Shown: positions 10,127 through 20,046, counted from the first letter of the stretch. The stretch is DNA of 64,000 nucleotides from Sphingobium cyanobacteriorum (GCF_030580935.1 NZ_JAUQOM010000001.1:62001-126000); one strand, 5' to 3'. Notes: generated by a model from the letters alone, not told the origin. Numbers and translations are program-made.

Positions 10127-11619
10127 CAGAATCGTTCCAGTTCGGGGAAGGGCAGCGCGCCATGATGCACATGCATCCGGCCAAGCTCCGCACAGCGATG
10201 CAGCGTCGGGAAAACCTTGCCGGGATTGAGCAGCAGGTCAGGATCAAAGGCGCATTTCACCCGCTGCTGTTGTTTCAGATCCTCGTCCGCGAACATGACA
10301 GGCATCAGGTCGCGCTTCTCGATCCCCACGCCATGCTCGCCGGTCAACACGCCGCCGACCTCGACGCACAAACGCAATATGTCGTTGCCAAATTCCTCGG
10401 CACGGTCGAGTTCGCCCGGCACATTGGCATCGTAGAGGATCAGCGGGTGCAGATTGCCGTCGCCCGCGTGGAATACATTGGCGACGCCAAGGCCATATTC
10501 CTGTGACAGCGCCTCCATCCGCCGCAGCACTTCGGGCAGCCGTCGGCGCGGAATGGTGCCATCCATGCAATAATAATCGGGCGAAATGCGGCCCACCGCC
10601 GGGAACGCGGCCTTGCGACCGGCCCAGAACGCCATGCGTTCAGCCTCATCGCGCGACACGCGGGTCGTGACCGCAGCATTCTGACCAGCGATGCGCGCAA
10701 TCGCATCGATCAAATGATCGCACTCCGCCGCAGGGCCATCGACCTCCACGATCAGCAGCGCGCCGACATCGAGCGGATAGCCGACCTTCACGAAGGCTTC
10801 GGCAGCGTGGATCGCCGTGCGGTCCATCATTTCCATGCCGGCCGGAATGATCCCTTCCGCGATCACCTGCGCCACGCACGCGCCTGCGCTCTCCGGGTCG
10901 GGGAAGCCGACCAGGACGGCGCGGGCCGTTTCGGGCTTGGGCAGGATGCGCACGGTGACTTCGGTGACGACGCCCAGCAGCCCTTCGGACCCGACGATCA
11001 CGCCCAGCAGATCAAGGCCCCCCGGATCGAGATGCCGCCCGCCCAGGCGAACCACCTGGCCGTCCATCAGCACAAGTTCGACGCCCAGCACATTGTTGGT
11101 GGTCAGGCCATATTTCAGGCAATGCACCCCACCGGAATTTTCCGCCACATTGCCGCCGATCGAACAGGCGATCTGGCTGGAGGGGTCGGGCGCGTAGTAG
11201 AAGCCACGCCCCTCCACCGCCTGCGTGATCGCCAGATTGGTGACGCCCGGCTGCACCACCGCGACACGATCCTCATAATCGATATCGATTATCCGCTTGA
11301 ACTTGCCCATTCCCAGCAGCACCGCGTCGGCCAGCGGCAACGCCCCGCCCGACAGCGATGTGCCGGACCCGCGCGGCACCACCTTCACCCCTTCGGCATG
11401 GCACCAGCGGAGCACGGCGCAGACCTGCTCCACCGTTTCTGGCAGGACAACCAGCATCGGCGGCTGCCGGTAGGCGGTCAGGCCGTCCGACTCCCATGGC
11501 CGCAGCGCGTCGGGATCATCAATGACCCCTTCGCCCGGCACGATGGCGCGCATGGCCGCGATGATGCGGTCACGCTTGGCAAGCGTCTGCGCATCGGGCG
11601 CGGGCATGGCGATGGACAT
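10126..11619 (-). CDS. glcD: Glycolate oxidase catalytic subunit GlcD
   Basis: FAD-linked 2-hydroxyacid oxidase, 497 residues, converting glycolate (and often D-lactate) to glyoxylate with GlcE and GlcF. The FAD-binding domain shows VVPRGSGTSLSGGALPL and CSIGGNVAENSGGVHCLKYG; the C-terminal domain shows VFHAGDGNLHPLILYD and the LTGEHGVGIEKR motif. The start has AGGAG 7 bases upstream. It lies 32 bases after malate synthase G, so the glyoxylate it makes can be condensed directly to malate. Confidence 0.94.
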   Translation of the reverse strand: MSIAMPAPDAQTLAKRDRIIAAMRAIVPGEGVIDDPDALRPWESDGLTAYRQPPMLVVLPETVEQVCAVLRWCHAEGVKVVPRGSGTSLSGGALPLADAVLLGMGKFKRIIDIDYEDRVAVVQPGVTNLAITQAVEGRGFYYAPDPSSQIACSIGGNVAENSGGVHCLKYGLTTNNVLGVELVLMDGQVVRLGGRHLDPGGLDLLGVIVGSEGLLGVVTEVTVRILPKPETARAVLVGFPDPESAGACVAQVIAEGIIPAGMEMMDRTAIHAAEAFVKVGYPLDVGALLIVEVDGPAAECDHLIDAIARIAGQNAAVTTRVSRDEAERMAFWAGRKAAFPAVGRISPDYYCMDGTIPRRRLPEVLRRMEALSQEYGLGVANVFHAGDGNLHPLILYDANVPGELDRAEEFGNDILRLCVEVGGVLTGEHGVGIEKRDLMPVMFADEDLKQQQRVKCAFDPDLLLNPGKVFPTLHRCAELGRMHVHHGALPFPELERF

Positions 11620-11651
11620 GGATCGGCTCCTGGGGTCGGGACAACAAAGGA

Positions 11652-13754
11652 TCAGGCGGCGGCCTTCACCTTCTGGCGGAAGGCGTGCAGCAACGGTTCG
11701 GTATAGCCGTTGGGCTGCTGTACCCCTTCGAATATCAGCGCCCGCGCCGCCTGAAACGCAAGGCTGGCCTCGGGGTTGGGCGCCATCGGCCGATAGAGCG
11801 GATCGGCCGCATTTTGCGCGTCGACCTTGGCCGCCATGCGCAGCAGTGCAGCGTCCACCTGCTGCGGGGTGACGATGCCGTGCAACAGCCAGTTGGCGAT
11901 GTGCTGGCTGGAAATGCGCAGCGTCGCCCGGTCTTCCATCAGGCCGACATCGTTAATGTCGGGCACCTTGGAACAGCCCACGCCCTGATCGACCCAGCGC
12001 ACGACATAGCCCAGGATGCCCTGCGCATTATTGTCGATCTCCTCGCGCACGTCCTCTTCAGACCAGTTGTGGCCGGTCGCGACGGGTATCGTCAGCAATG
12101 CGTCGAGCGAAGCGATGCCTTCGGCGCGGCGTTCCTCCTGTCGGGCGAACACATCGACCCGGTGGTAATGCGTCGCGTGCAGCGTGGCGGCCGTGGGCGA
12201 TGGCACCCAGGCGGTGTTGGCGCCGGTCCTGGGATGACCGATCTTCTGCGCCAGCATGTCGCCCATGCGATCAGGCATGGCCCACATGCCCTTGCCGATC
12301 TGAGACTTGCCCGAAAGGCCGCAGGCCAGCCCGATCTGGACGTTGCGATCCTCATAGGCCGCGATCCAGGCACTCGCCTTCATGTCGCCCTTGCGCAGCA
12401 TCGGCCCCGCCTGCATCGATGTATGCATCTCGTCACCCGTGCGGTCCAGGAAGCCGGTGTTGATGAACATGATGCGGTCCTTCACCGCATGGATGCAGGC
12501 GGCGAGATTGGCGCTGGTGCGGCGCTCCTCATCCATCACCCCGATTTTGAGCGTATGCCGCGCGAGGCCCAGCATATCTTCAACCGCATCGAACAAGTCG
12601 TTGGCAAAGGCGCATTCTTCCGGCCCGTGCATCTTGGGCTTGACGATATAGACAGAGCCGGAACGGCTGTTGCGCAGTGCGCCCTTGCCATTCAGGTCGT
12701 GCAGCGCGATCAGGCTGGTGACGATCCCGTCCAGAATGCCTTCCGGCGCTTCGCCGCCACCCGGCAGCAGCACCGCCGGACTGGTCATCAGATGACCGAC
12801 ATTGCGCACCAGCAGCAGCGACCGACCGGGCAGGCTGAACGTGTCGCCATCGGGCGCGGTATAGCGGCGATCGGGGTTCAGGCGACGGGTCATCATCGCC
12901 CCGCCCTTCTCGAAACTATCCTCCAGATTGCCCTGCATCAGGCCGAGCCAGTTGGCATAGGCCGTCACCTTGTCCTCTGCATCGACGGCGGCGACCGAAT
13001 CCTCGAAATCGCATATCGTGGTGATCGCCGCTTCCATCAGCACATCGGCGATGCCGGCCGGATCGCCCTGACCGATCGGATGCGCGCGATCGATGACGAC
13101 TTCGACATGCAGGCCGTTATGCGCGAACAGCAGATTGTCGCCCGCGCGACCGACCAGTTGCGCCGGATTCCGTAACGCCAGTTCACCGCCGGTCCAGTCG
13201 GCCCATTTGCCATTGGCGAGCGGCACGGCATCGTCGAGAAAACCCTTGGCCCAGGCGATCACTTCGCCGCCGCGTGCGCTGTCATACCCCTTGCCCAGCG
13301 GTGCGCCGGGAATGGCGTCCGTGCCATAAAGCGCATCGTACAGGCTGCCCCAGCGTGCATTGGCGGCATTGAGCAGGAAGCGCGCGTTGAGCACCGGCAC
13401 GACAAGCTGCGGACCCGCCGTGACCGCCAGTTCACGATCGACATTATCGGGCGCGACATGAAATGGCGCCGGTTCCGGCACCAGATAGCCTATGCCGGTG
13501 AGGAAGGACTGATAGGCCGCCATATCAAACGGCTGCCCGGCCCGCTCCTTGTGCCAGTCATCGATCTGCGCCTGCAACGCATCGCGCCGGTCGAGCAATG
13601 CCCGATTGCGCGGGGCGAAACGGGCGAAGATATCCGCTGCGCCCTTCCAGAACGCATCGGCGGCAATGCCCGTGCCAGGCAGCGCACGATCCTCCAGAAA
13701 GGTCGCGAGTTCGGTTGCAACCTTCAATCCTGCCCTGTCGGTATAGCCCGTCAT
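11652..13754 (-). CDS. glcB: Malate synthase G
   Basis: Condenses glyoxylate with acetyl-CoA to malate in the cytoplasm. The product is 700 residues, near the usual 720 for the G isoform, with the core segments [18 protein letters not shown] and [18 protein letters not shown] and the C-terminal [13 protein letters not shown] region. The ATG at 13754 is chosen over 13787 because AAGGAG precedes it by 8 bases. It is the first gene of a glcB-glcD-glcE-glcF-glcG operon; in E. coli glcB comes after glcG. A LysR-type gene lies divergently upstream. Confidence 0.94.
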   Translation of the reverse strand: MTGYTDRAGLKVATELATFLEDRALPGTGIAADAFWKGAADIFARFAPRNRALLDRRDALQAQIDDWHKERAGQPFDMAAYQSFLTGIGYLVPEPAPFHVAPDNVDRELAVTAGPQLVVPVLNARFLLNAANARWGSLYDALYGTDAIPGAPLGKGYDSARGGEVIAWAKGFLDDAVPLANGKWADWTGGELALRNPAQLVGRAGDNLLFAHNGLHVEVVIDRAHPIGQGDPAGIADVLMEAAITTICDFEDSVAAVDAEDKVTAYANWLGLMQGNLEDSFEKGGAMMTRRLNPDRRYTAPDGDTFSLPGRSLLLVRNVGHLMTSPAVLLPGGGEAPEGILDGIVTSLIALHDLNGKGALRNSRSGSVYIVKPKMHGPEECAFANDLFDAVEDMLGLARHTLKIGVMDEERRTSANLAACIHAVKDRIMFINTGFLDRTGDEMHTSMQAGPMLRKGDMKASAWIAAYEDRNVQIGLACGLSGKSQIGKGMWAMPDRMGDMLAQKIGHPRTGANTAWVPSPTAATLHATHYHRVDVFARQEERRAEGIASLDALLTIPVATGHNWSEEDVREEIDNNAQGILGYVVRWVDQGVGCSKVPDINDVGLMEDRATLRISSQHIANWLLHGIVTPQQVDAALLRMAAKVDAQNAADPLYRPMAPNPEASLAFQAARALIFEGVQQPNGYTEPLLHAFRQKVKAAA

Positions 13755-13922
13755 TCCATGCGCTCCTTGTTTCGTTGCAGCGGTCATATCGCCTTCACGT
13801 CACCTGCGGTAGCAGGAAAGAATGCAACACACTTTATCCTGGAGATTAAGAATGCTACGCGATCGGCTGAACGGGCCTGCGTCATGCGGAGAAGCCATGC
13901 GGGCCGGATAGGAATAACGATC
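13755..13922. promoter_or_regulatory. Divergent glcB/lysR promoter region with a direct repeat
   Basis: This 168-bp region separates glcB from a divergent LysR-type regulator, the classic arrangement for such regulators. The octamer AAGAATGC occurs at 13818-13825 and again at 13848-13855, 30 bases apart (about three helical turns), a spacing that would place two protein units on the same DNA face. No clear -35/-10 pair could be assigned by eye. Confidence 0.5.
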
Positions 13923-14804
13923 ATGTTCGATCCCGATTATGACATCTTCCTCGATATCGCGTCCGGCGGCAGCATTTCGGCCGCAGCCCGCAAGCGGGGC
14001 GCATCGGTGCCCGGCATATCCAAGCGTCTGGCGCGGCTGGAACAGCGGATCGGCGTCAGGCTGGCACATCGCACCACCCGCAGGCTGTCGCTGACGGATG
14101 CCGGCAAGGATCTGGCCGATACGCTGCTGGCAATCCGCGCCAGCCTGAGCGCGGTCGAAGATCGTATGGCTGGCCGCAAATCGGGGATTTCGGGGCCATT
14201 GCGGCTTTCGGCACCGACATCCTTTGGCCGGACCCGCGTGCTTCCCTGCCTGCCGGGCTTTCTTGCGGACTATCCGGAACTGGACCTGACCGTCGATCTT
14301 TCGGATCAATATGTCGACATGCTCGACGGCACATATGACATTGCGGTGCGGATCGGCGCACGCATCGGCCACGGGCTGGTCGGCCATCGCCTGGCGACCA
14401 GCAGCCGGGTCCTGTGCGCCGCCCCCCAGTATCTGGCGCGGGCGGGGGCGCCCTCCTCGCTGCACGACCTGGCCGGACACCATCTGCTCGCCGCCGAAGG
14501 GCAACTGCCGTGGGAACTGGATGGCCCCGAAGGCACTGTCAGCTATACCGGCACAAGCCATATCCGCACCAATTCCAGCGAAGTGGTCCGCGAACTCACG
14601 ATCGGCGGGTGCGGCATTTCCTTGAGGTCGCTCTGGGATGTTGCCGAGGAGCTGGAGCGCGGAACGCTGGCGCGTGTCCTGCCGCAATATCGGGGGTCGC
14701 AGGCCGTGGGCATATTCGCCGTCCATGGCCACGCATCCGATCCACCCGCCAAAATATCGGCCTTCATCGACCATCTGGCCGCATGTCTCAACCATGGCGC
14801 ATAG
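13923..14804 (+). CDS. LysR-family transcriptional regulator, likely of the glc operon
   Basis: LysR-type regulator, 293 residues. The N-terminal winged helix-turn-helix reads FLDIASGGSISAAARKRG followed by SKRLARLEQRIGVRLAHRTTRR; a substrate-binding domain starts near residue 90 (GPLRLSAPTSFGRTRVLP). The start at 13923 (MFDPDYDIF) matches the family N-terminus; the open frame upstream overlaps glcB and is not coding. It is divergent from glcB, so it probably controls the glc operon. E. coli uses a GntR-type regulator (GlcC) instead. The effector, perhaps glycolate or glyoxylate, is inferred. Confidence 0.87.
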   Translation: MFDPDYDIFLDIASGGSISAAARKRGASVPGISKRLARLEQRIGVRLAHRTTRRLSLTDAGKDLADTLLAIRASLSAVEDRMAGRKSGISGPLRLSAPTSFGRTRVLPCLPGFLADYPELDLTVDLSDQYVDMLDGTYDIAVRIGARIGHGLVGHRLATSSRVLCAAPQYLARAGAPSSLHDLAGHHLLAAEGQLPWELDGPEGTVSYTGTSHIRTNSSEVVRELTIGGCGISLRSLWDVAEELERGTLARVLPQYRGSQAVGIFAVHGHASDPPAKISAFIDHLAACLNHGA

Positions 14805-14834
14805 GCCGTTCACGCTGTTGCGAGCGTGAACGGC
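14805..14834. terminator. Bidirectional stem-loop between convergent genes
   Basis: A perfect 12-bp inverted repeat (GCCGTTCACGCT at 14805-14816 and its complement at 14823-14834) with a 6-base loop starts right after the LysR stop and lies between it and the convergent DUF1214 gene. TTTT follows a few bases later on the plus strand. Confidence 0.6.
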
Positions 14835-14847
14835 TTCGCCCTGTTTT

Positions 14848-16023
14848 CTACCACTTGCGACGCATCTGGTTGCCGATCAAGCGCGCCCGCATCTGGCTTT
14901 CGCGTGCTTCCGCGGTGATCCGGGGCGAAATGGCATCAAGATGGGCGGCCACATCGGCCAGTTTCATTTTCGTGACCTGCGGCGTGGGCGTGGACGAACA
15001 ACGATACCACCGACCGATCAGCATCCCATAGCCACTGCCTCCAGTATCGAGCCAGTTGTGGAAGCCGGGATCCTTGTGCGCCAATATGGCGCGGAACTTC
15101 CCGTCCGAATCCACTTTGGCCGTGTGGCCATTCAGGCTGCTGTGGCGATAGGGAATATCCACCTGGTTCCAAAGGCCGTCGATTGCCTGAACATTCCAAT
15201 ATGTGCGCGTTTCCGGCAATTCGCTTTCGATGACAAGCGCTTCGTCCGGGCCGATATCGAACACCATCTCAAAATAGGCCTGCGGCCAATCCTGGCCATT
15301 GCCCATATCCTGGAATGTATGGATGTGCATCCTGTTGATGAAACCGCCATCATGCGTACGCTTGATCTGCGCCAGCGCCACGCGGCTGACATCACAGGCA
15401 TAGGCGAATACACGACGCAGTTTCACGTCGACTTCTTCCGGGGTCAGGCGGGCCTTGGGCTCCGTCATCCTGTCGAGCCGCTCGATCGCGACGCGCACAT
15501 CCTGTTCATTCCCCCAGTCATAGGAGAATTGACGCAACATGATGAAGTCTGACTGGGGATCGAGGTGCAGCCAGTCCCCCTCATATCCGTCAGGCCGTTC
15601 TGCACTGAAAATGACCGAAAACCGGCCTTCATCATCGATCGTCAGATCATTGGCATCATAGTTGCCGAAGCCCTTGCCCAATTTCAGTCCGTCGGTGCCG
15701 AACATCTTGCATCCGGTGGCAAAGCCGACGACCGGCGCATTGCCGCGCTCGCCAGTTACGCGATAGGTTGCCGTCCCGTCGACGGCGGTAACATAGTAGA
15801 TCGAGTCCGGGTTGGGCTGGAGTTGGAAGCCTGAATTGAGATAGGGGATGAACTCCGGGTAGCGGGGGTCGGTCATCATCAGCAGGAAATAGGCCTGCGA
15901 CAGGTTCATCGCAAGCTGGCGATAAAGATCGGCGCGCAGTTGCTCGTCCACCGGCGCCGTCGCTTCGCCCAGTATATCGCCGGCCGGCTTCAGCAACTCC
16001 AGATATTCAGCCCAGCTTTTCAT
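14848..16023 (-). CDS. DUF1214 domain-containing protein
   Basis: A 391-residue protein assigned by its C-terminal part (EALVIESELPETRTYWNVQAIDGLWNQ and the later HKDPGFHNWLDTGG), which matches the DUF1214 family; no biochemical role is established. No signal peptide or membrane helix is apparent. The ATG at 16023 has AAGGAG 7 bases upstream; earlier in-frame starts lack a site. It follows the P450 gene by 23 bases and is almost certainly cotranscribed with it, so it may act on the same substrate. Any function is inference from this context. Confidence 0.75.
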   Translation of the reverse strand: MKSWAEYLELLKPAGDILGEATAPVDEQLRADLYRQLAMNLSQAYFLLMMTDPRYPEFIPYLNSGFQLQPNPDSIYYVTAVDGTATYRVTGERGNAPVVGFATGCKMFGTDGLKLGKGFGNYDANDLTIDDEGRFSVIFSAERPDGYEGDWLHLDPQSDFIMLRQFSYDWGNEQDVRVAIERLDRMTEPKARLTPEEVDVKLRRVFAYACDVSRVALAQIKRTHDGGFINRMHIHTFQDMGNGQDWPQAYFEMVFDIGPDEALVIESELPETRTYWNVQAIDGLWNQVDIPYRHSSLNGHTAKVDSDGKFRAILAHKDPGFHNWLDTGGSGYGMLIGRWYRCSSTPTPQVTKMKLADVAAHLDAISPRITAEARESQMRARLIGNQMRRKW

Positions 16024-16046
16024 TGCACATCTCCTTTTATCCCGTT

Positions 16047-17261
16047 TCAGGCGGGGTCCCATTCCAGGTAGAAGCCACGAACCGTATTGATGAGGCCAGC
16101 CGCCATTTTCGGCGAGGTGCCCTCTGCAATGCGGCAATCGGGCATCTTGCCGATCCATTCCTCCAGAAAAATGCGAATCTCGCGCCGGGCAAGCCGCGCA
16201 CCAAGGCAGGTGTGGGGACCGCTGCCGAAATTGAGGTGTCGCCGGTGGCTGCGGCGGGGATCGAAGCGCATCGGATCGGGATTGACCCTCTCATCAAGGC
16301 CGCTGAGGGGATATATCCCCAGCACCTGATCGCCTTCACGAATGGTCGCGCCGCACAATTGTGTATCGCATTTTGCCAGACGGGCGATGTTGCTGGTGCC
16401 GAACCGCCGCGTAATCTCATCGACCGCACCTTCATGTAGGTCAGGATTTTCGCGCAATTCCCGCTGGATTTTGGGATTGCGGGCGAAATGCACCATGGCG
16501 AAGCTGGTCGTGTTCATCACTGTTTCAAGCCCGCCGGTCACGACGAGTTGCACCACATTGTGCCGCTCGGTCGGGGTGAGATCGCGCCCCATCACCTGCG
16601 CGCTCACCAGCATGCTGACGAAATCGTCTCCGGGACGCGCTTGCCGGTCACGGATCAGATCGGCGATATAGGCATGGGTTTCCGCTGCCGCGGCCTCCAT
16701 CGTATCCTGGCCGGGCACGTTCCTCTTGGCCAGGTCGAGCAGATATGGGGCATCCTCTTCCGACATGCCCAGCAGGTTGAGGAATGTCACGACCGGCATG
16801 ATCCCGGCAAAATCCTGCACGAAATCGCACCGCCCCTGCGGACGCAAAGTGTCGATGATATCGACCGCCGCCGCGCGGGCGCGAACACCGGCCTTGCTCA
16901 ACAAGGCCGGCGTGAATGCCTGCGAGACGAGCTTGCGAAAGGGACCATGTTCGGGCGCGTCCATTTGGCTGGGGCCGGTATGTGGAATAACCCCTTTCGG
17001 CACGAAGGGTTCAAGATTGGAAAAGCGTGCCGGATCCGTGGTCAGTTGCGCCATTTCCTGATAGCGCGTGACGACCCAGTGCCCCCCGTTCTGCGGGGTC
17101 CAGAAAATATCAGGATAGTCGTCCTGGATCGTTTTCCACAGGGCGTGGATGTCGTCGGAAAAACCATTGACCAGGCCGGGAAGATTATAGGGATTGAAAT
17201 CCCTGACAAGCGCGTCGGAAACATGGTCCGGTTGTGTAGCGATATTGCTATGTAAATTCAC
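16047..17261 (-). CDS. Cytochrome P450
   Basis: Soluble bacterial P450 of 404 residues. The I-helix oxygen-activation motif is GGLET, the K-helix ExxR is EITR, and the heme-binding loop is FGSGPHTCLGARLA with the ligand Cys near residue 351. The GTG at 17261 is preferred over the GTG at 17267, since GAGAGG then sits about 8 bases upstream. It is cotranscribed with the DUF1214 gene; an SDR lies 227 bp upstream. No ferredoxin or ferredoxin reductase is encoded nearby, so the electron donor must come from elsewhere. The substrate is unknown; the fold suits hydroxylation of a terpene, steroid or alicyclic compound. Confidence 0.92.
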   Translation of the reverse strand: MNLHSNIATQPDHVSDALVRDFNPYNLPGLVNGFSDDIHALWKTIQDDYPDIFWTPQNGGHWVVTRYQEMAQLTTDPARFSNLEPFVPKGVIPHTGPSQMDAPEHGPFRKLVSQAFTPALLSKAGVRARAAAVDIIDTLRPQGRCDFVQDFAGIMPVVTFLNLLGMSEEDAPYLLDLAKRNVPGQDTMEAAAAETHAYIADLIRDRQARPGDDFVSMLVSAQVMGRDLTPTERHNVVQLVVTGGLETVMNTTSFAMVHFARNPKIQRELRENPDLHEGAVDEITRRFGTSNIARLAKCDTQLCGATIREGDQVLGIYPLSGLDERVNPDPMRFDPRRSHRRHLNFGSGPHTCLGARLARREIRIFLEEWIGKMPDCRIAEGTSPKMAAGLINTVRGFYLEWDPA

Positions 17262-17488
17262 GTCCACCCCTCTCTTCCGACCATCCGCACCGGATGTGCG
17301 ACAGGACTTGTCGATGTTTCTTGAGACTTGCAGACCCTAAAGCCATTAGCACAGGCGGCCCATGCGGATCGGCGCCGGCACCGCCGAAATCAGCGCTGTG
17401 ATTTGCGTTGCGCCGGTCGCGATACGTGTCAGAAAAGCTGGCCGGTGCCGGAATCCAGCAACCGACCACTTTTGCCAGCCGTTTCTGT

Positions 17489-18274
17489 TCAGCCCTGCCC
17501 GGCGGCGGCGCGGTGAATTTCCGCCGTCGTCGGATTGCGGCGCAGGGTAAGCCCACCGCTGACATGGAAGGTTTGCCCCGTCATGAAGCATTCGTCACCG
17601 GCCGCGAACAGGGTGGCGTTGGCCACATCCTCGACGCTAGTGATACGCCCCAGCGGATATTCGCGCGCGAACGCATCGATCACGGCCTGCGGGAAGGTGC
17701 CGTTCAAAATCGGCGTGTCCGTCAAGCCGGGCGCAATGATATTGGCGCGAATGCCATATTGGCCGAACTCGTTCGCCACGGCGCGGGTCATGTGGTTCAG
17801 TCCCGCCTTGGCACCCATATAGGCGGCGTGATTTTCGAACATGATGTCGGCGACCGTGGACGATATATTGACGATTGCACCGCCACCCGCGGCTTTGAGC
17901 GCTCCGATCGCCGCCTGCATGAACCAGATGCCGCCTTTGAAGATGATGGCGAGCATCTCGTCAATTTCCGTTTCGGTCATGTCCTCGAACGGACCATATT
18001 GCGGTGTCGCGGCGGCATTGACCGCAATATCCACGCGACCGAACTTTTCCTGTGTCTGCTGGAACAGAGAGAATACCGCATCCCGGCTGGAAACGTCGGC
18101 GGGAATGGACGTAGCGCCCGATTGTGCCGCAAATGCATCCAGTCCAGCCGCCGACCGGCCGGACACGACAACAGTGGCGCCTTCCTTGATGAAGCGGTTT
18201 GCGATCGCCTGCCCCATATTGGCTTCGCGCGTCGCCCCCATGACGATCGCGATTTTTCCTGCCAGACTACCCAT
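17489..18274 (-). CDS. SDR-family oxidoreductase
   Basis: Short-chain dehydrogenase of 261 residues. The cofactor loop is unusual: VMGATREANMGQAIA rather than the common TGxxxGIG, similar in spacing to enoyl-ACP-reductase-like SDRs, while NAAATPQYG, ISSTVAD and YMGAK supply the structural and catalytic Ser-Tyr-Lys residues. The ATG at 18274 has GAAGGAG 6 bases upstream. It runs in the same direction as the P450 and DUF1214 genes and could oxidise the hydroxyl group the P450 installs. Substrate and exact reaction are unknown. Confidence 0.87.
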   Translation of the reverse strand: MGSLAGKIAIVMGATREANMGQAIANRFIKEGATVVVSGRSAAGLDAFAAQSGATSIPADVSSRDAVFSLFQQTQEKFGRVDIAVNAAATPQYGPFEDMTETEIDEMLAIIFKGGIWFMQAAIGALKAAGGGAIVNISSTVADIMFENHAAYMGAKAGLNHMTRAVANEFGQYGIRANIIAPGLTDTPILNGTFPQAVIDAFAREYPLGRITSVEDVANATLFAAGDECFMTGQTFHVSGGLTLRRNPTTAEIHRAAAGQG

Positions 18275-18901
18275 AATCAACTCCTTCTCCTGAATTGCGA
18301 ATATGTGCTGTTACAAATTGCAAGGGCGCCCCCTCTGTTGGGGACAATCATCGCATCGCCATGTTCGAATAGCTGGCAGCGCGCCCTATCGCTGACCGTA
18401 GCGGTCGACACCATCCCATGCATGGAGGCAGGGGATGACAAGACATTTCAGATTTTTGCTGCGATCACGCCTCTCAACCCGGCAGGTGCCTCATTGCACA
18501 ATATCCAACATGAACGGCGAAACCGGCCAGTGCGGCAGCCCAAGCCGGGGCCGGCCGCGATCAATCCTTCCGCGTCAGCATGATTTACAATCGTCAACTG
18601 CGCCATCTCCGCCTCTTTTCCGGCACTGATCACCTGATGATGGCATGCACCAATCCGGGATCTGGACCAGCCGTTCGCTGCGCTGAAACACAGCCCATGG
18701 AAAGTGACTACTGCATAGCGATAACGACGTGCAGTGGTTTCGTGCCGGACGCCTTGATCTGGTGACGATTTTACGGATGGGATATTGAGGCTGGTCCCGG
18801 CCTGATGGACTGGTACGGGAACGAACAGCAGAAAGCAGCGCTACAGCGCGGATTTCAAGGCAAGGGTGGCACGGGGGGCGATCCGGGGCGATTAGGAACG
18901 T
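18275..18901. other. 627-bp gene-poor gap between catabolic cluster and tRNA
   Basis: No credible coding region was found. The short frames here (for example 18448-18633 on the minus strand) have no recognisable features. The left part must carry the promoter of the SDR. No integrase fragment, terminal inverted repeat or copy of the tRNA 3' end was seen. Confidence 0.5.
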
Positions 18902-18977
18902 TGGTGGGCCCGGCAGGACTCGAACCCGCAACCTAGCCGTTATGAGCGGCCAGCTCTAACCATTGAGCTACAGGCCC
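18902..18977 (-). tRNA. tRNA with CAU anticodon (probably tRNA-Ile2, possibly Met)
   Basis: Complete 76-base cloverleaf including the encoded CCA. The acceptor stem pairs GGGCCTG with CGGGCCC, the D arm is GTAGCTCAATGGTTAGAGC, the anticodon loop is CTCATAA and the T arm is GGGTTCGAGTCC. An elongator CAU anticodon can be tRNA-Met or the lysidine-modified tRNA-Ile that reads AUA. A GG-rich acceptor and the overall pattern favour Ile2, but the call needs a model-based score. Its 3' end faces the accessory catabolic cluster. Confidence 0.92.
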
Positions 18978-19008
18978 CACCCCGAAGATGGGCTTCGATT
19001 AGGCGGCG

Positions 19009-20046
19009 TCACGCCGCTTTGCAAGCCTGACTTCGCACTGGCACGGCGGCCAGGAACTGATCGAGCGTAGCGGCCTGCACGCCGCGTCGCGCCAAATGGT
19101 CCAGCACCTTGTCCCACCATCCGTAAAAGGCCGTCCTGTCGCGTTCATCGCGCACATAGGGTGTGTGCCCCGGCTCCAGGGTCGGCGAATGGAAGCTGAA
19201 ATTCAGTACCCGCACCCCTTCCTCCAGCAAGGCGTCGATCGCGGCGACCGCTTCATGCGCCGGCACGCCTTCGGGGGTCAGCGGCACGCGGCTCAACATA
19301 CGCGCGCGCGCGAGCGCTCCGGCCAGCGGCCCCATGGCCTGGGCCGCGCGATACAGGCGTTCGCCCGCTCCCCGCAACAAGCCGGCAAAGGCGGTGGACA
19401 AAGGGAGTTCGATCAAAGACCGGCCCGGTCCAGCCCAATAGGGATTGAGAGGCATGCCCTGAAAGTCCGGTCCATGCTGATGACTATAATCGAAGCGGCT
19501 GCGCACCGAACTGTCGAGCCTGAAGCCCGTCATCTCCAGCAAACGCGCGCTGTTGGGGCCGACACCGTAACGGCCGGCGCGATAGGCGATCGGGCGCCGG
19601 CCGAATCGCGTGTCGATCCGCTGGCATAGCGCCTCCAGCTTGGCGCGCTCCACTTCCTCCGGCAAAAATCCGACATAGCTGTTGGCGGCGCTCACCGTTT
19701 CGACATGGGGCGGATTGACCCAGGGATGAAGATGCGCGCCGATGTCCGCCGTCCCGTCTTCGACCCATTGACGCATCATCGCAGCCGCATGCTCATCATC
19801 GATCACCGGATAATCGGTCACATAGACCGGCTTCATGCCGGCCGCAGCAAAATAGCCATGCCCCCGCGCCATGCCCGCCAGCGCGGTCACGCCATGGCCG
19901 GTGCGGCTGAATGGCGCATCCCAGTCAAACTCTTCCTCGGTATCGACGAACAGCATGAAACGTGCGCCAAAGGCAGGGTCGAGCGTGATCCTGTCCTCGG
20001 TCAGCGGTGGACTTAGCAAATTGCCATCATGGTAGGGCGCGGTCAT
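19009..20046 (-). CDS. Polysaccharide deacetylase-like protein (WalW-type)
   Basis: A 345-residue protein resembling the WalW/NodB-like carbohydrate esterase fold. The visible metal-site candidates are FVDTEEEFDW (residues about 32-41), DIGAHLHPWVNPP (paired His) and FSFHSPTLEPGHTPY near the C-terminus, with YRAGRYGVG between them. There is no signal peptide, so it is probably cytoplasmic or acts on a precursor. AGGGA lies about 6 bases before the start. It is followed downstream by the CAU tRNA and preceded by a histidine kinase-like gene on the same strand. A role in cell-surface polysaccharide modification is plausible but not shown. Confidence 0.75.
   Translation of the reverse strand: MTAPYHDGNLLSPPLTEDRITLDPAFGARFMLFVDTEEEFDWDAPFSRTGHGVTALAGMARGHGYFAAAGMKPVYVTDYPVIDDEHAAAMMRQWVEDGTADIGAHLHPWVNPPHVETVSAANSYVGFLPEEVERAKLEALCQRIDTRFGRRPIAYRAGRYGVGPNSARLLEMTGFRLDSSVRSRFDYSHQHGPDFQGMPLNPYWAGPGRSLIELPLSTAFAGLLRGAGERLYRAAQAMGPLAGALARARMLSRVPLTPEGVPAHEAVAAIDALLEEGVRVLNFSFHSPTLEPGHTPYVRDERDRTAFYGWWDKVLDHLARRGVQAATLDQFLAAVPVRSQACKAA

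Noticed and set aside
18448..18633. 61-codon minus-strand frame in the gap before the tRNA
   Set aside because: No homology is recognisable and the frame has no convincing ribosome site; chance cannot be excluded.
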